From Sneathiella glossodoripedis JCM 23214 (GTDB taxonomy: Bacteria; Pseudomonadota; Alphaproteobacteria; Sneathiellales; Sneathiellaceae), in NCBI RefSeq assembly GCF_000616095.1, contig NZ_BAMS01000001.1:1178001-1242000 (forward strand): a DNA stretch of 64,000 nucleotides. Reading direction: 5' to 3'. The position numbers were made by a program, and so were the translations under genes. The notes under the pieces are model-generated. The model was not told the origin of the DNA. It did not search any database and saw nothing but the letters and a program-made list of their open reading frames with translations. Positions 17,945 to 30,056 of the stretch are shown here, in pieces; position 1 is the first letter of the stretch, and each line of letters begins with the position of its first letter.

Positions 17945-18889
17945 TTAGAAAGAGGGGTTGAACTTACCGGCTACAATAGCGAATAGGACGATAGCGCCAA
18001 ATATCTTGTTGGATTTGAAGAGCAAGAGACAGCGGTCTCCATCATCAATATCCAGTGTTCTTATTTGCCAGATTAAATGCGCCGCTGCAGCCGCCATAAG
18101 TGTGTAAAAGAGGATGCTGAGTTTAAGTAGAACTCCACATAGAATAATGGCGGCAATCGTGAGTGTGTAGAATGCGGTCAACCAAGAAGCAGTTTTCTGA
18201 CCAAACTTTAACGCAGTAGATTTGACACCAATCAGAGCGTCATCTTCCTTATCCTGATGCGCATAAATTGTGTCATAACCCAATGTCCAGAATATGCCAC
18301 CGATATAGAGAATGACTGAAATAAGTCCGACCTCCCCTTTGACGGCAGCCCAACCAAGCCAAGCACCATAGTTAAAGGCAAGGCCAAGAAAGAACTGAGG
18401 CCAGTATGTGAAGCGCTTTGCAAAAGGATAAATGACGACAAAAACGAGGCTGAATAAACCGACAAAAACTGCGAAGCTATTGAATTGTAAAAGAATTATA
18501 AGGCCTAGAAAGCATTGAAATGCTAGCCATATGAAGGCTTGCTTGACCGTAACCTGTCCACTTGGTATCGGGCGCTTGCGTGTGCGTTCAACTTTCCCAT
18601 CAATATCCCGATCGGCCAAATCGTTGATCGTGCACCCTGCACCGCGCATAACAAGCGCGCCAAGTGCAAAAAGAATAAATAGGATAGGGTCGGGATATTG
18701 TCCGGGCGCTGTCGCCAGTGCAAGAGCCCACCAGCAGGGATAGAGGAGCAACCATGTTCCTATTGGGCGATCCAGTCTGGATAGCTTGAAATAGGGTTGG
18801 ACGTTTTCAGGAGCGTATTTGTCTACCCAGTTCTGTCGGCTGGCGTCTGCAATAATTCGATCTTTATCCTGCTCATTGGAATTTTGCAT
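17945..18889 (-). CDS. ubiA: 4-hydroxybenzoate polyprenyltransferase UbiA
   Basis: Attaches the polyprenyl tail to 4-hydroxybenzoate in ubiquinone synthesis, in the inner membrane. The 314-residue protein has about eight hydrophobic segments and both aspartate-rich motifs: NDLADRDIDGKVERTRKRP, near residue 110, and DTIYAHQDKEDD, near residue 230. Its N-terminal 35 residues are hydrophilic. ubiD follows 10 bp downstream on the same strand, giving a ubiA-ubiD unit. It is divergent from rsmE. Confidence 0.95.
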   Translation of the reverse strand: MQNSNEQDKDRIIADASRQNWVDKYAPENVQPYFKLSRLDRPIGTWLLLYPCWWALALATAPGQYPDPILFILFALGALVMRGAGCTINDLADRDIDGKVERTRKRPIPSGQVTVKQAFIWLAFQCFLGLIILLQFNSFAVFVGLFSLVFVVIYPFAKRFTYWPQFFLGLAFNYGAWLGWAAVKGEVGLISVILYIGGIFWTLGYDTIYAHQDKEDDALIGVKSTALKFGQKTASWLTAFYTLTIAAIILCGVLLKLSILFYTLMAAAAAHLIWQIRTLDIDDGDRCLLLFKSNKIFGAIVLFAIVAGKFNPSF

Positions 18890-18980
18890 ATTCAGTTTAT
18901 TACCCTTATGTCTGTGCCTAGGGTTTACCCGAATGCCGACATGACATCAATTGGGATTGAGCATAAAAGGAATTATGAAG

Positions 18981-19736
18981 ATGGCGCAAAAGGAATATTC
19001 CGTTCGATTATACGTGGATGCAGGGTTGTCTCAGGATCAGGGCGTTGTTCTCGAGAAAGCTCAGTCCCATTATATTGGCACGGTAATGCGTCGAAAGCCG
19101 GGTGATAAAGTTCTGCTTTTTAACGGCCGTGACGGTGAGTGGCTCGGTGAAATTCAGGAAATTAAGAAAAACCATTCCCTGATCAGGCCAGTGGAGAGAA
19201 CGCGAATACAGAAAAATGGTGCTGACATTGAATTGTGGTTTGCGCCCGTCAAGAAAACACAGACGGCACTGATAATTCAAAAAGCGACTGAGTTGGGTGT
19301 GTCTTGTCTGGTCCCGGTTCAGACGATGCGAACGCAGGCTGATCGATTGCGTGAGGATAAAATGTACCTGCAGGCCGTCGAAGCGGCGGAGCAATGCGAG
19401 AGATTAAGTGTTCCGAAAATTAAAGAGCTCACCAAACTCGATAAGGTATTGGCGTCACGAGAAGCAGATCGGGAGTTGATTTTCTGTCATGAAAGACGCG
19501 ATTTGTCGGACCCTGTGGAAGTTTTGGAAGGAGTGGCGCCAAGCAATAAGGTTGCTATTCTCGTGGGTCCAGAAGGAGGCTTTACCGAAGAGGAACGAGA
19601 AAAAATTGCAAGCTGTGATGGGACGCACATTTTAGGTATGGGCCCCCGAATCTTGCGAGCAGAAACGGCGGTAGTGTCAGCTTTGACACTGTTTCAGGCA
19701 CTTTGTGGTGATTGGCGCAGGGAATTAAGCGAATAG
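18981..19736 (+). CDS. rsmE: 16S rRNA (uracil1498-N3)-methyltransferase RsmE
   Basis: SPOUT-class methyltransferase acting on U1498 of 16S rRNA. Visible blocks: the N-terminal PUA-like domain (SHYIGTVMRRKPGDKVLLFNG), LIIQKATELGVSCLVPV, and the knotted SAM site LVGPEGGFTEEE with ILRAETAVVSAL at the end. I chose the ATG at 18981 because AAGGA at 18967-18971 is 9 nt upstream; the ATG at 18975 would be only 3 nt away. This gives 251 residues. Confidence 0.94.
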   Translation: MAQKEYSVRLYVDAGLSQDQGVVLEKAQSHYIGTVMRRKPGDKVLLFNGRDGEWLGEIQEIKKNHSLIRPVERTRIQKNGADIELWFAPVKKTQTALIIQKATELGVSCLVPVQTMRTQADRLREDKMYLQAVEAAEQCERLSVPKIKELTKLDKVLASREADRELIFCHERRDLSDPVEVLEGVAPSNKVAILVGPEGGFTEEEREKIASCDGTHILGMGPRILRAETAVVSALTLFQALCGDWRRELSE

Positions 19737-19874
19737 GTTACCGACGCGAAACAGATTTACTTGCATAATGAAAAGCGGATTAAGACTTGATGCTTCAGGT
19801 CCGATCTATTAATTGAAAGAAAAAGTCGGCGGGTGGGCGCTCAACCGACACTGAGCATAAAGAGGAAACCAAAT

Positions 19875-21242
19875 ATGTCCGGACCTGCCACTGGCAAAGC
19901 GACTCCCATTACCAGTAAAAGTCAACTGATTGAATTCGCACAAAGTGGGTGCAAGCCAAAGAAGGACTGGCGAATTGGAACCGAACATGAAAAATTTGGG
20001 TTCGATCTGAAAACGCTGCAGCCTCTTCCCTATGAGGGGCCAAACGGAATCAAGGCCATGCTCGAAGGTCTTCAAAGATTCGGCTGGGAGCCTCAGTATG
20101 AGGCAGGTAATGTTATCGCGCTTTCCATGAATGGTTACTCAGTTAGCCTGGAGCCGGGCGGGCAACTAGAGCTGTCTGGTGCGGCTCTTGAAAATCTGCA
20201 TCAGACTTGCAGTGAAGTGCATACTCATCTGGCGCAGGTGCGTGAAGTTGGCGATGAAATCGGTGTCGGGTTTCTAGGACTTGGTTTCAGTCCGAAATGG
20301 ACGCGCGAAGAAACACCTATGATGCCCAAAGGTCGCTATAATATTATGAAGGCCTATATGCCCCAAAAAGGTTCCCATGGGCTGGACATGATGTTTCGCT
20401 CCTGCACAGTTCAGGTGAATTTGGATTACGCCAGCGAAGCTGACATGATAAAAAAGTTCCGAACCAGCTTGGCTTTGCAACCACTTGCGACCGCATTATT
20501 TGCAAATTCACCATTTACGGAAGGCAAGCCGAACGGTCATTTGAGCCATCGGAGTTTCATTTGGACAGATACGGATCCTGATCGAACAGGGATGCTACCC
20601 TGGGTGTTCGAGGAAGGCTTTTCTTTCGAAAGATATGTTGATTATGCGCTAGATGTGCCGATGTATTTTGTCTATCGGGACGGAAAATACATTGATGTTT
20701 CCGGTAAATCATTCAGGGATTTCATGGATGGAAAACTACCGGGATTGGAGGGGGAAATCCCTAATCTTGTGGATTGGGATAATCATTTAACGACGTTATT
20801 TCCAGAAGTCCGTATGAAACGCTTTTTGGAAATGCGGGGCGCTGATGGCGGGCCGTGGCGGCGACTTTGTGCTCTTCCTGCATTTTGGGTTGGGCTTCTT
20901 TATGATGAAACTGCGCTGGATGCGGCTTGGGATCTCGTAAAAAACTGGAGCAATGAAGAGCGTCAGCAAATGCGTGAAGATGTCGTCGTTCATGCGCTTG
21001 CCACAAGGGTACCCGGTGGCCGCGATATGCGGGATTTGGCTCGTGAGGTTCTGAAAATTGCAAGCGCTGGGTTAAACGCTAGAAAAAGGCTGGATAGTTT
21101 TGGTGAGGATGAAGAGCATTTTCTAAATGCCCTCAAGAATATTGTCGAAAACGGCGTAACACCTGCCGAAGAGCTTCTGGCCAAATTCAACGGGGAATGG
21201 GCCGGAAATATTGATCAGGTATTTCGTGAATACGCTTACTGA
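19875..21242 (+). CDS. gshA: glutamate-cysteine ligase, class II (plant/proteobacterial type)
   Basis: First step of glutathione synthesis: ATP-dependent joining of glutamate and cysteine. The 455-residue protein has [11 protein letters not shown], the substrate block [13 protein letters not shown], and [14 protein letters not shown], which place it in the plant-like GCS2 family common in alphaproteobacteria rather than in the E. coli type. Start chosen at the ATG at 19875, preceded by AGAGGAAA; the frame is open to 19833 but lacks a better site. It converges on the cytochrome gene, with 7 nt of 3' overlap. Confidence 0.94.
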   Translation: MSGPATGKATPITSKSQLIEFAQSGCKPKKDWRIGTEHEKFGFDLKTLQPLPYEGPNGIKAMLEGLQRFGWEPQYEAGNVIALSMNGYSVSLEPGGQLELSGAALENLHQTCSEVHTHLAQVREVGDEIGVGFLGLGFSPKWTREETPMMPKGRYNIMKAYMPQKGSHGLDMMFRSCTVQVNLDYASEADMIKKFRTSLALQPLATALFANSPFTEGKPNGHLSHRSFIWTDTDPDRTGMLPWVFEEGFSFERYVDYALDVPMYFVYRDGKYIDVSGKSFRDFMDGKLPGLEGEIPNLVDWDNHLTTLFPEVRMKRFLEMRGADGGPWRRLCALPAFWVGLLYDETALDAAWDLVKNWSNEERQQMREDVVVHALATRVPGGRDMRDLAREVLKIASAGLNARKRLDSFGEDEEHFLNALKNIVENGVTPAEELLAKFNGEWAGNIDQVFREYAY

Positions 21243-22063
21243 TCAACTGCGGCTTGAAGAAGCTGATTGAGCAGTTTCGGAGCTTCATCAGGTGTTTGCG
21301 CGATTGTTTTCAGCTGCTTAGCAATTTTCGAGTAGCTTTCATTGTTTGTTGCGTGGCCTCTGCGTCGACCCAGCTCTTCACGTAAAAGACCTGAAATCCG
21401 CTGGATTGCATTTGAATCCTTTACCTTGATCGGGTCAATCAGTAACTCTAAATACTTGTTGAGCGGAGGGGAGGGGGAAAGCCTACCAGTGCTTTCATCT
21501 CCTATGCGCTTCATGTAGCTGACGAGGGCATTTAGCTCAAATTCCGTTGGCTTAGGACCGCCGAATTCTGCTGTTATTACGTGTTCTGTAAATTCTGTTA
21601 TTGTGTTTTTGGGGGCGATTGTCCCAAAAGGCCCAAGTTTTCGCAGATTTTGGAGGCTCGGGATTGTAACGGGGTTAAATTTTCCATCTTCAGCGCCTTC
21701 AAACCAGAACCTGTTCGTCAAATCAACCTGCCCGGCTTCTTTGGACAGTTCAGGGATGAAAAATTGCGGATTGCGGTTTCCAGCCGGATGGCAGCTATTG
21801 CATGAGAGGCCCATGCGAATTGACTTCTCCCCAAGTAAGGAAGGGGAGTTAAACAGTAGTTTCCCCAGTAATTCTGTTGGGGATAAAGGCTTGCTACCGA
21901 TTAAAAACTCTGGCGTTTCTCGTTCCGGGTTTATTCGACTGCCCGGTGAAAGCCAGCTGGCCGGATCGGATTGAGCTGTTGATATGAACAGAAATGGGAA
22001 AAGGCTTGCAGCAATTGTGATGCGTATTCCTTTTCCATGATAACGCTTAGCTGGCCGTACCAC
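21236..22063 (-). CDS. mono-heme c-type cytochrome related to MauG/cytochrome c peroxidases
   Basis: The mature part contains one heme-binding CNSCH after [20 protein letters not shown], then [18 protein letters not shown] and [11 protein letters not shown], an arrangement recalling di-heme peroxidase/MauG proteins. No second CXXCH is present, so it is not a complete peroxidase of that class. In the frame as read, the best start is GTG at 22063, slightly inside tldD. However, an ATG at 22038 in the adjacent frame starts a much better signal peptide ([18 protein letters not shown]) if one A is restored in the run at 22031-22034. I think 22038 is the true start. Periplasmic location expected; function unknown. 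Confidence 0.7.
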   Translation of the reverse strand: MVRPAKRYHGKGIRITIAASLFPFLFISTAQSDPASWLSPGSRINPERETPEFLIGSKPLSPTELLGKLLFNSPSLLGEKSIRMGLSCNSCHPAGNRNPQFFIPELSKEAGQVDLTNRFWFEGAEDGKFNPVTIPSLQNLRKLGPFGTIAPKNTITEFTEHVITAEFGGPKPTEFELNALVSYMKRIGDESTGRLSPSPPLNKYLELLIDPIKVKDSNAIQRISGLLREELGRRRGHATNNESYSKIAKQLKTIAQTPDEAPKLLNQLLQAAVDQ

Positions 22064-23480
22064 CAACAGTGAGCCCGCCCAGCAGCATGGTTGGCTGGCC
22101 AACACCAACTGGCACGCTTTGTCCGCCTTTGCCGCAAGTGCCAATACCACTATCCAGCGCCATATCATTGCCGACAGCTTTTACTTTTTTCAAAGCTTCG
22201 CTTCCGGTTCCGATCAGTGTTGCGCCTTTGACCGGTGAAGTCAGCTTTCCATTTTCCACCAAATAGGCCTCAGTGCAGGAGAACACGAATTTCCCGGAGG
22301 TTATATCTACTTGCCCGCCTCCAAAATTGATCGCATACAACCCCTTCTTAACGGATGAGAGAATTTCTTCCGGGTCTTCTGTGCCGTTTGTCATATATGT
22401 GTTGGTCATCCTAGGCATGGGCTGGTGAGCAAAGCTTTCGCGGCGCCCATTACCGGTTGGCTCCACGCCCATGAGGCGGGCATTTTGCCGATCCTGCATA
22501 TATCCTACAAGAATTCCATCTTCGATAAGTGTTGTACAGGAACTCGCGGTTCCTTCATCATCCACGCTCAGTGATCCTCGACGATCCGGAATTGTGCCAT
22601 CATCCACGACAGTGACACCGGGAGCTGCCACACGCTCCCCGATGAGGCCAGAGAATACAGACGTTTTTTTGCGATTGAAGTCACCTTCAAGGCCATGCCC
22701 CACCGCTTCATGGAGGATAATGCCGGGCCAGCCTGGTCCAACAATGACATCCATTTCACCCGCAGGCGCATCTACGCTATCAAGATTGACAACAGCCTGT
22801 CTGAGGGCTTCATCGACAGCGGATTTCCAAGTCTCTTCTTTTAAATAGAAATCATAACCAGTGCGCCCCCCTGTTCCGTGGCTTCCGTTTTCACGACGCC
22901 CGTTTTGCTCGACCACAACGGATACATTCAATCTCACAAGTGGGCGAATGTCACCGGCACGCGCACCGCCCGCGCGAATAACCTCAATCGCCTGCCAGGA
23001 GCCACTAAGTGACGCAGAAACCTGAACCACGCGACTGTCCTTGCTTCGGGCGTATGCATCAATTGCTTCAAGCGTTCTAACTTTGGCGTCAAATGGGATT
23101 TCAGCTAAGGGGTTATCATCTCTGTAAAGGGCCCGGTTCGCGCCAGCCGGTGGCAATGCAATTGTACCGCTTTTCCCCGCGGTTACAGCTTTCACTGTGT
23201 TGGCGGCTTGCTGAATTGCTCTTTCACTAAGTTCAGATGCATGAGCGAAACCAGTGGCTTCACCTGATACGCTTCGAAGGCCAAATCCCTGTGTTGTGTC
23301 AAAACTCGCGCTCTTCAATCTTCCGTCATCAAAACTGAAACCTTCCGATTGGCGGTATTCCAAAAAGAGTTCACCGTCATCGGCACCAGATAAAGCATCA
23401 TTCACAAGTCTTTCAGCACTACTCCTGTCCATTTCTGTATTTTCAAAGAACAGTTTGTTTGCGGTATTAATATCAGTCAC
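22047..23480 (-). CDS. tldD: metalloprotease TldD
   Basis: Zinc-bearing subunit of the TldD/PmbA(TldE) protease. The 477-residue protein contains HEAVGHGLEGD, the HExxxH zinc motif, within GWPGIILHEAVGHG, and the C-terminal GTCGKGGQSVPVGVGQPT block typical of TldD. Its partner PmbA is encoded at 14241-15596. The cytochrome gene follows closely downstream. Confidence 0.95.
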   Translation of the reverse strand: MTDINTANKLFFENTEMDRSSAERLVNDALSGADDGELFLEYRQSEGFSFDDGRLKSASFDTTQGFGLRSVSGEATGFAHASELSERAIQQAANTVKAVTAGKSGTIALPPAGANRALYRDDNPLAEIPFDAKVRTLEAIDAYARSKDSRVVQVSASLSGSWQAIEVIRAGGARAGDIRPLVRLNVSVVVEQNGRRENGSHGTGGRTGYDFYLKEETWKSAVDEALRQAVVNLDSVDAPAGEMDVIVGPGWPGIILHEAVGHGLEGDFNRKKTSVFSGLIGERVAAPGVTVVDDGTIPDRRGSLSVDDEGTASSCTTLIEDGILVGYMQDRQNARLMGVEPTGNGRRESFAHQPMPRMTNTYMTNGTEDPEEILSSVKKGLYAINFGGGQVDITSGKFVFSCTEAYLVENGKLTSPVKGATLIGTGSEALKKVKAVGNDMALDSGIGTCGKGGQSVPVGVGQPTMLLGGLTVGGTAS

Positions 23481-23958
23481 TTAACGCTCCGGTTAGATGG
23501 ATTGAACTCTGCGATTTGTTTTCTTCGATCTTCAGAAATATGTGACTTCGACGGACAAATGTCGAGAGTGAGGTTGCAAATTATCCATGATTCAATCGAA
23601 TGATTTGGTCTCTGTGATGCGACAAAATGACACATCTTGACAGTTTGGGCCCGAAACAATTCATTCCATTTTCTTCTAATGTTACTTGCACATTTAGCTT
23701 AAGTTATTGTTTTTTAACGGTTTTAATTAGATTTCAGAAGGGCGTCGCTGCAACCATTTCTGACAGATTGTTTTTATTTCAACGCAGGCTCTTGTTCTTT
23801 TAGTATTCCATAGTGTAATTTCCGCACCAAATTGATCTGAATCATTTTTGATTTGCACGATCCATCTGGTCTTGAGCGCAATTTAATGCGAAAATTTAGA
23901 CGGATTATTTTTGTGTGAATTGTCAAATAGACAAAAAAGCTATTAGAGACGGGAACTA
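23481..23958. other. 478-bp intergenic region between tldD and coxB
   Basis: No gene is supported here. It is visibly AT-rich and separates the divergent tldD and cox transcription units, so it should hold both promoters. Near the cox start there is a small inverted repeat, TTGTC-AAATA-GACAA, at 23920-23934. A TTGACA hexamer lies at 23637-23642, but the -10 at the right spacing (TTCATT) is poor. I cannot assign either with confidence. Confidence 0.6.
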
Positions 23959-26434
<2,476 letters not shown>

Positions 26435-26449
26435 GTAACGGAGTAACTT

Positions 26450-27367
26450 GTGTCTGACACAAGCATTATACAGGATAACGCAGCCCGGACTGTCTATCAG
26501 ACAGCCCGGGCCAGCGACTATTTTGCGCTTCTGAAGCCGCGGGTGATGTCACTCGTGGTTTTTACGGGGCTTGTCGGTCTCGTCGTGGCGCCAGGTGATT
26601 TACATCCTGTTTTGGCATTTACCGCTTTATTGTGTATTGCCGTTGGCGCTGGAGCGTCCGGGGCAATCAATATGTGGTATGACGCCGATATTGATCAGAT
26701 TATGGAACGTACCCAAAATCGGCCTATTCCAGCAGGTAAGGTTACGGCTGGTGAGGCTCTGGGTATTGGTGTGGCTCTGTCTGTTGCCTCTGTTGTGTTG
26801 ATGGGGTTGGCAGTGAACCTGGTTGCTGCAGCGCTGCTGGCGCTGACTATCGGGTTTTACATCTTTATTTATACAATGTGGCTGAAACGCCGGACGCCGC
26901 AGAATATTGTGATCGGTGGTGCAGCAGGTGCCTTTCCTCCGATGATTGGCTGGGCGGCTGTAACAGGCTCTGTCAGTATTGAAAGTCTGGTGCTTTTTGC
27001 GGTCATTTTCTTTTGGACACCTCCCCATTTTTGGGCTTTGTCTTTGTGGCGTGATATTGATTATGCGAACGCAGGGGTTCCAATGTTGCCGGTTGTTTCC
27101 GGGCGGGAAGCAACACGCCGGCAAATCGTGTTTTACAGCATACTGTTATTGCCGATAGGTGTGTCCCCATATCTTCTGGGGTTTGCGGGACCTGTTTATG
27201 GAGTAGGCTCTGCTCTTCTGGGCGCGATTTTCCTCTTCGGTGCTTTTAAAGTCTGGTTCAAGAAAGACGAGAAAAGTGCTAAGCAGCTTTTTGCTTTCTC
27301 ATTGCTGTATCTATTCCTGATTTTTGCCCTTCTCCTGGGAGAAGCAATAGTGATGGGAATTGTATGA
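26450..27367 (+). CDS. ctaB: protoheme IX farnesyltransferase (heme O synthase)
   Basis: Makes heme O from protoheme, the precursor of heme A for the oxidase. The 305-residue UbiA-superfamily membrane protein has [19 protein letters not shown], the first Asp-rich motif, and about eight to nine hydrophobic segments. The second conserved loop is [19 protein letters not shown] start at 26450. It overlaps the next small gene by 4 nt. Confidence 0.96.
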   Translation: MSDTSIIQDNAARTVYQTARASDYFALLKPRVMSLVVFTGLVGLVVAPGDLHPVLAFTALLCIAVGAGASGAINMWYDADIDQIMERTQNRPIPAGKVTAGEALGIGVALSVASVVLMGLAVNLVAAALLALTIGFYIFIYTMWLKRRTPQNIVIGGAAGAFPPMIGWAAVTGSVSIESLVLFAVIFFWTPPHFWALSLWRDIDYANAGVPMLPVVSGREATRRQIVFYSILLLPIGVSPYLLGFAGPVYGVGSALLGAIFLFGAFKVWFKKDEKSAKQLFAFSLLYLFLIFALLLGEAIVMGIV

Positions 27368-27492
27368 TGGACAAAGACGAAGAAAAGAAACGTATGCGGA
27401 CCAGAAACCTTGTCGTTGGCGGGATACTGGCTGCAATTGTCATTCTGTTTTACCTGATTACACTCGCGAAACTGAATGTAGGTGTTGTATGA
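27364..27492 (+). CDS. small cox-cluster membrane protein, CoxF-like
   Basis: A 42-residue ORF between ctaB and ctaG. The N-terminus is strongly charged ([15 protein letters not shown]), followed by one transmembrane segment ([20 protein letters not shown]) and a short tail. Alphaproteobacterial cox clusters commonly carry such a small gene at this spot, often called coxF. Support comes from position and coupling: it overlaps ctaB by 4 nt and ctaG by 4 nt (ATGA at both ends), which is unlikely for a spurious frame. Function probably in oxidase assembly or as an accessory subunit (inference). Confidence 0.82.
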   Translation: MMDKDEEKKRMRTRNLVVGGILAAIVILFYLITLAKLNVGVV

Positions 27493-28085
27493 GCACTTCA
27501 GATCGTAAATCAAAGAGGCTTGCTTGGACGCTTTGCGGCGTTGCGGTTGCTATGGTCGGCTTGGCCTATGCATCGGTCCCTTTATATGATCTGTTTTGCC
27601 GCGTAACCGGTTACGGGGGAACAACGCAAGTCGCTAGCGAGGAATCGGATGTGATTCTGGATCGCAAGATGACGATAGATTTCGACGCCAATACGGCGCG
27701 CGATATGGCTTGGGAGTTCAAGCCTGTAAAACGTAAAATGGAGTTGCAGGTGGGGCAGACGGCGATTGCTTTTTATGAAGCATATAACCCGACAGATAAA
27801 CCCATTACTGGAACTGCTACCTTTAATGTCTCACCACAAAAGGTGGGTCAGTATTTTAACAAGATCGAGTGTTTTTGTTTCACAGAACAGACATTAATGC
27901 CTGGTCAAAAAATTGACATGCCGGTGACATTTTATGTTGATCCTGCGATCGACGAAGATGTAAATGCCGAGGAAGTCACAACTATTACGCTGTCATACAC
28001 TTTTTTCGTCGCTGACAAAGAAGAGGAAAGTGATGCTGTGGATGAAACGGCCGCTGTGGGTATAACTACTTCAACGGTTAATTAA
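27489..28085 (+). CDS. ctaG: cytochrome c oxidase assembly protein CtaG/Cox11
   Basis: Copper chaperone that delivers CuB to subunit I. The 198-residue protein has one N-terminal transmembrane helix (LAWTLCGVAVAMVGLAYASV), then the family motif PLYDLFCRVTGYGGTT, and the copper-binding IECFCFTEQTL with a CFCF pair. The C-terminal domain faces the periplasm. Start at ATG 27489, which overlaps the stop of the small CoxF-like gene; the longer open frame upstream is unsupported. Confidence 0.95.
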   Translation: MSTSDRKSKRLAWTLCGVAVAMVGLAYASVPLYDLFCRVTGYGGTTQVASEESDVILDRKMTIDFDANTARDMAWEFKPVKRKMELQVGQTAIAFYEAYNPTDKPITGTATFNVSPQKVGQYFNKIECFCFTEQTLMPGQKIDMPVTFYVDPAIDEDVNAEEVTTITLSYTFFVADKEEESDAVDETAAVGITTSTVN

Positions 28086-28146
28086 ACAAGTATAGTCAAT
28101 ATTTTAAACGAACCGGGAAAAACCGGTAAGATTGCAGGAGTTAAAA

Positions 28147-28944
28147 ATGGCAGATGCTCACGCTAAACAGCATGATTATCACCTTGTAGATCCCAGCCCG
28201 TGGCCAGCACTTGCGTCCGTTTCGGCGTTTGTTGCAGCCATTGGTGCAGTATTGTTGATGCATCAGGGGAACTATGCTGTTTTCACCATTGGGATGGTTC
28301 TATTGTGCTACACAGCATATGTCTGGTGGCGTGATGTTGTAAAAGAAGGTGAACATCAAGGGCATCACACCCCGATCGTTCAGTTGGGCTTGCGATATGG
28401 TATGATCATGTTTATCGCGTCCGAAGTTATGTTCTTTGTTGCCTGGTTCTGGGCGTATTTTAACGCAGCGCTATTTCCAACAGAAGCTGTTGGTGCCGTC
28501 TGGCCACCAGAAGGCATCGAGGTGTTTGATCCATGGCACCTGCCATTTGTGAATACACTTATCCTCTTGACTTCCGGTACGACTGTTACCTGGGCTCATC
28601 ACGCACTGCAACACGGTGATCGTAAGGGACTTGTGCAGGGTCTTGTTCTCACAGTGCTTCTGGGACTGGTCTTTTCAGTGGTACAGGGATATGAATATTC
28701 CCATGCTGCTTTCGCATTTGATGATGGCATCTATGCTTCCACATTCTACATGGCAACCGGTTTTCATGGTGCCCATGTTATCATTGGAACTATTTTCCTG
28801 ATTGTCTGCCTGCTTCGTGCAATGAAAGGCCACTTTACGCAAACACACCATTTCGGTTTTGAAGCGGCTGCATGGTACTGGCATTTTGTTGACGTCGTTT
28901 GGTTGTTCCTGTTCGTTGCCATCTACTGGTGGGGCGCAGCATAA
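28147..28944 (+). CDS. coxC: cytochrome c oxidase subunit III
   Basis: Core subunit III, 265 residues with about seven transmembrane helices. Recognised by [20 protein letters not shown] at the N-terminus, [53 protein letters not shown] and the end block [21 protein letters not shown]. The ATG at 28147 has CAGGAG 6 nt upstream. Confidence 0.97.
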   Translation: MADAHAKQHDYHLVDPSPWPALASVSAFVAAIGAVLLMHQGNYAVFTIGMVLLCYTAYVWWRDVVKEGEHQGHHTPIVQLGLRYGMIMFIASEVMFFVAWFWAYFNAALFPTEAVGAVWPPEGIEVFDPWHLPFVNTLILLTSGTTVTWAHHALQHGDRKGLVQGLVLTVLLGLVFSVVQGYEYSHAAFAFDDGIYASTFYMATGFHGAHVIIGTIFLIVCLLRAMKGHFTQTHHFGFEAAAWYWHFVDVVWLFLFVAIYWWGAA

Positions 28945-28962
28945 GGATAACGGTGGTATCGA

Positions 28963-29343
28963 TTGACCTTTGTAGCCAATCGTAAATATTCCCCTTTCCT
29001 TTTGGGCATCTCCTGCAAGTGCCCGGCCTGTGGAAAGGGGAAACTGTTTTCAGGTCAGTTTGACGTTTTGCCTGTCTGTGCAGAATGTTCATATGATCTA
29101 AAATCGTTAGACAGTGGAGATGTCTCCGCTGTCTTTATCGTTTTTATAACGTCCATAACTTTAATAGCTGCGTGTTTTTGGGTTCAGTTTGTGTTTTGGC
29201 CACCTGTATGGCTGCAGTTGATTATCTGGATCCCGATGTTGATTGCGTTGCCTGTTCTGCTCCTGAAACCCTTAAAGGGAGTTTTGCTGGCAATAGAATA
29301 CAGCCGTAAACATACCGCAGAGGAAAAGACTTCAAAGTCATGA
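28963..29343 (+). CDS. DUF983 family membrane protein of the cox cluster
   Basis: A 126-residue protein with two CXXC-type pairs near the N-terminus (CKCPACGKGKLFSG and CAECSYDL), followed by two transmembrane helices. DUF983 proteins are regularly found between coxC and surf1 in alphaproteobacteria; the cysteines suggest metal or thiol chemistry during oxidase assembly, which is inference. The only start codon after the upstream in-frame stop is TTG at 28963. It overlaps surf1 by 4 nt. Confidence 0.88.
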   Translation: MTFVANRKYSPFLLGISCKCPACGKGKLFSGQFDVLPVCAECSYDLKSLDSGDVSAVFIVFITSITLIAACFWVQFVFWPPVWLQLIIWIPMLIALPVLLLKPLKGVLLAIEYSRKHTAEEKTSKS

Positions 29344-30056
29344 AAAACTTCAAGCCCGGGATAACTCCGACACTGATTACACTTCCATTGATCATCGTTT
29401 TGCTGGGGTTGAGTTTTTGGCAACTCAATAGATATCAGTGGAAAGTCGGATTGCTGGATAATATTCAGCAGCAACTTTCTGAAGACGCGACGGCGTTACC
29501 GTCGGTTAATATCGATCCTGAAAATTGGCAATATCGCCGCGTGTTTCTGACAGGGCGTTTTTTGCATGACAAGGAAATCCACCTGTTTGCCCATGCGGAA
29601 AAAGGGCAAAAGGGATTTCATATAATCACCCCTTTTGAACGAGCAGATGGAGCGGGGATCGTTCTTGTGAACCGTGGCTGGGTTCCGGAGCGTTTAAAAG
29701 ACGCGGCAACTCGTCCCCAAGGAAATATTGAAGGGGATACGGAAATTTCAGGCATTGTCCGTAAAGCGTGGACGAAGAGTTATTCTTTTCTGCCCGATAG
29801 CGATCCTGAAAAAAATGTTTGGCTTTTTGGCGAGCTTGACCAAATGGCTGCACATTTAAATCTGGAGGTGGCTCCTGTTTTTGTTGAACTGGACGATTTG
29901 CCGGTGCCTGGTGGTTTTCCAAAAGGCGGACAAACCCGGGTTACTGTCCCGAACAACCACATAGAATATGCGATTACCTGGTTTGGATTATCAGGAGCAT
30001 TGCTGGTAATATATTATCTTTATGGTCGCCGCAGGGCGATGAAAGATGTTCAGTGA
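29340..30056 (+). CDS. SURF1 family cytochrome oxidase assembly protein
   Basis: Heme a chaperone for oxidase assembly. The 238-residue protein has two transmembrane helices at its ends (TLITLPLIIVLLGLSFWQL and YAITWFGLSGALLVIYYLYG) flanking a periplasmic domain with QLNRYQWK, RRVFLTGRF, VLVNRGWVPE and the late block NNHIEYAITWFGLS. The topology and length are those of SURF1/Shy1. It overlaps the M32 peptidase start by 1 nt, or 4 nt if a GTG start is used there. Confidence 0.94.
   Translation: MKNFKPGITPTLITLPLIIVLLGLSFWQLNRYQWKVGLLDNIQQQLSEDATALPSVNIDPENWQYRRVFLTGRFLHDKEIHLFAHAEKGQKGFHIITPFERADGAGIVLVNRGWVPERLKDAATRPQGNIEGDTEISGIVRKAWTKSYSFLPDSDPEKNVWLFGELDQMAAHLNLEVAPVFVELDDLPVPGGFPKGGQTRVTVPNNHIEYAITWFGLSGALLVIYYLYGRRRAMKDVQ

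Noticed and set aside
23637-23665. Promoter for coxB from TTGACA at 23637
   Set aside because: The -10 at 17-bp spacing is TTCATT, a poor match, and the start would be 290 bp from coxB.
23690-23735. CtrA-type boxes (TTAA-N7-TTAA) in the cox leader
   Set aside because: TTAA motifs are present, but spacings are 11 and 5, not 7.
26627-27124. 165-residue open frame antisense to ctaB
   Set aside because: It is rich in His/Arg/Asn and lies wholly within ctaB; no start signal or family pattern.
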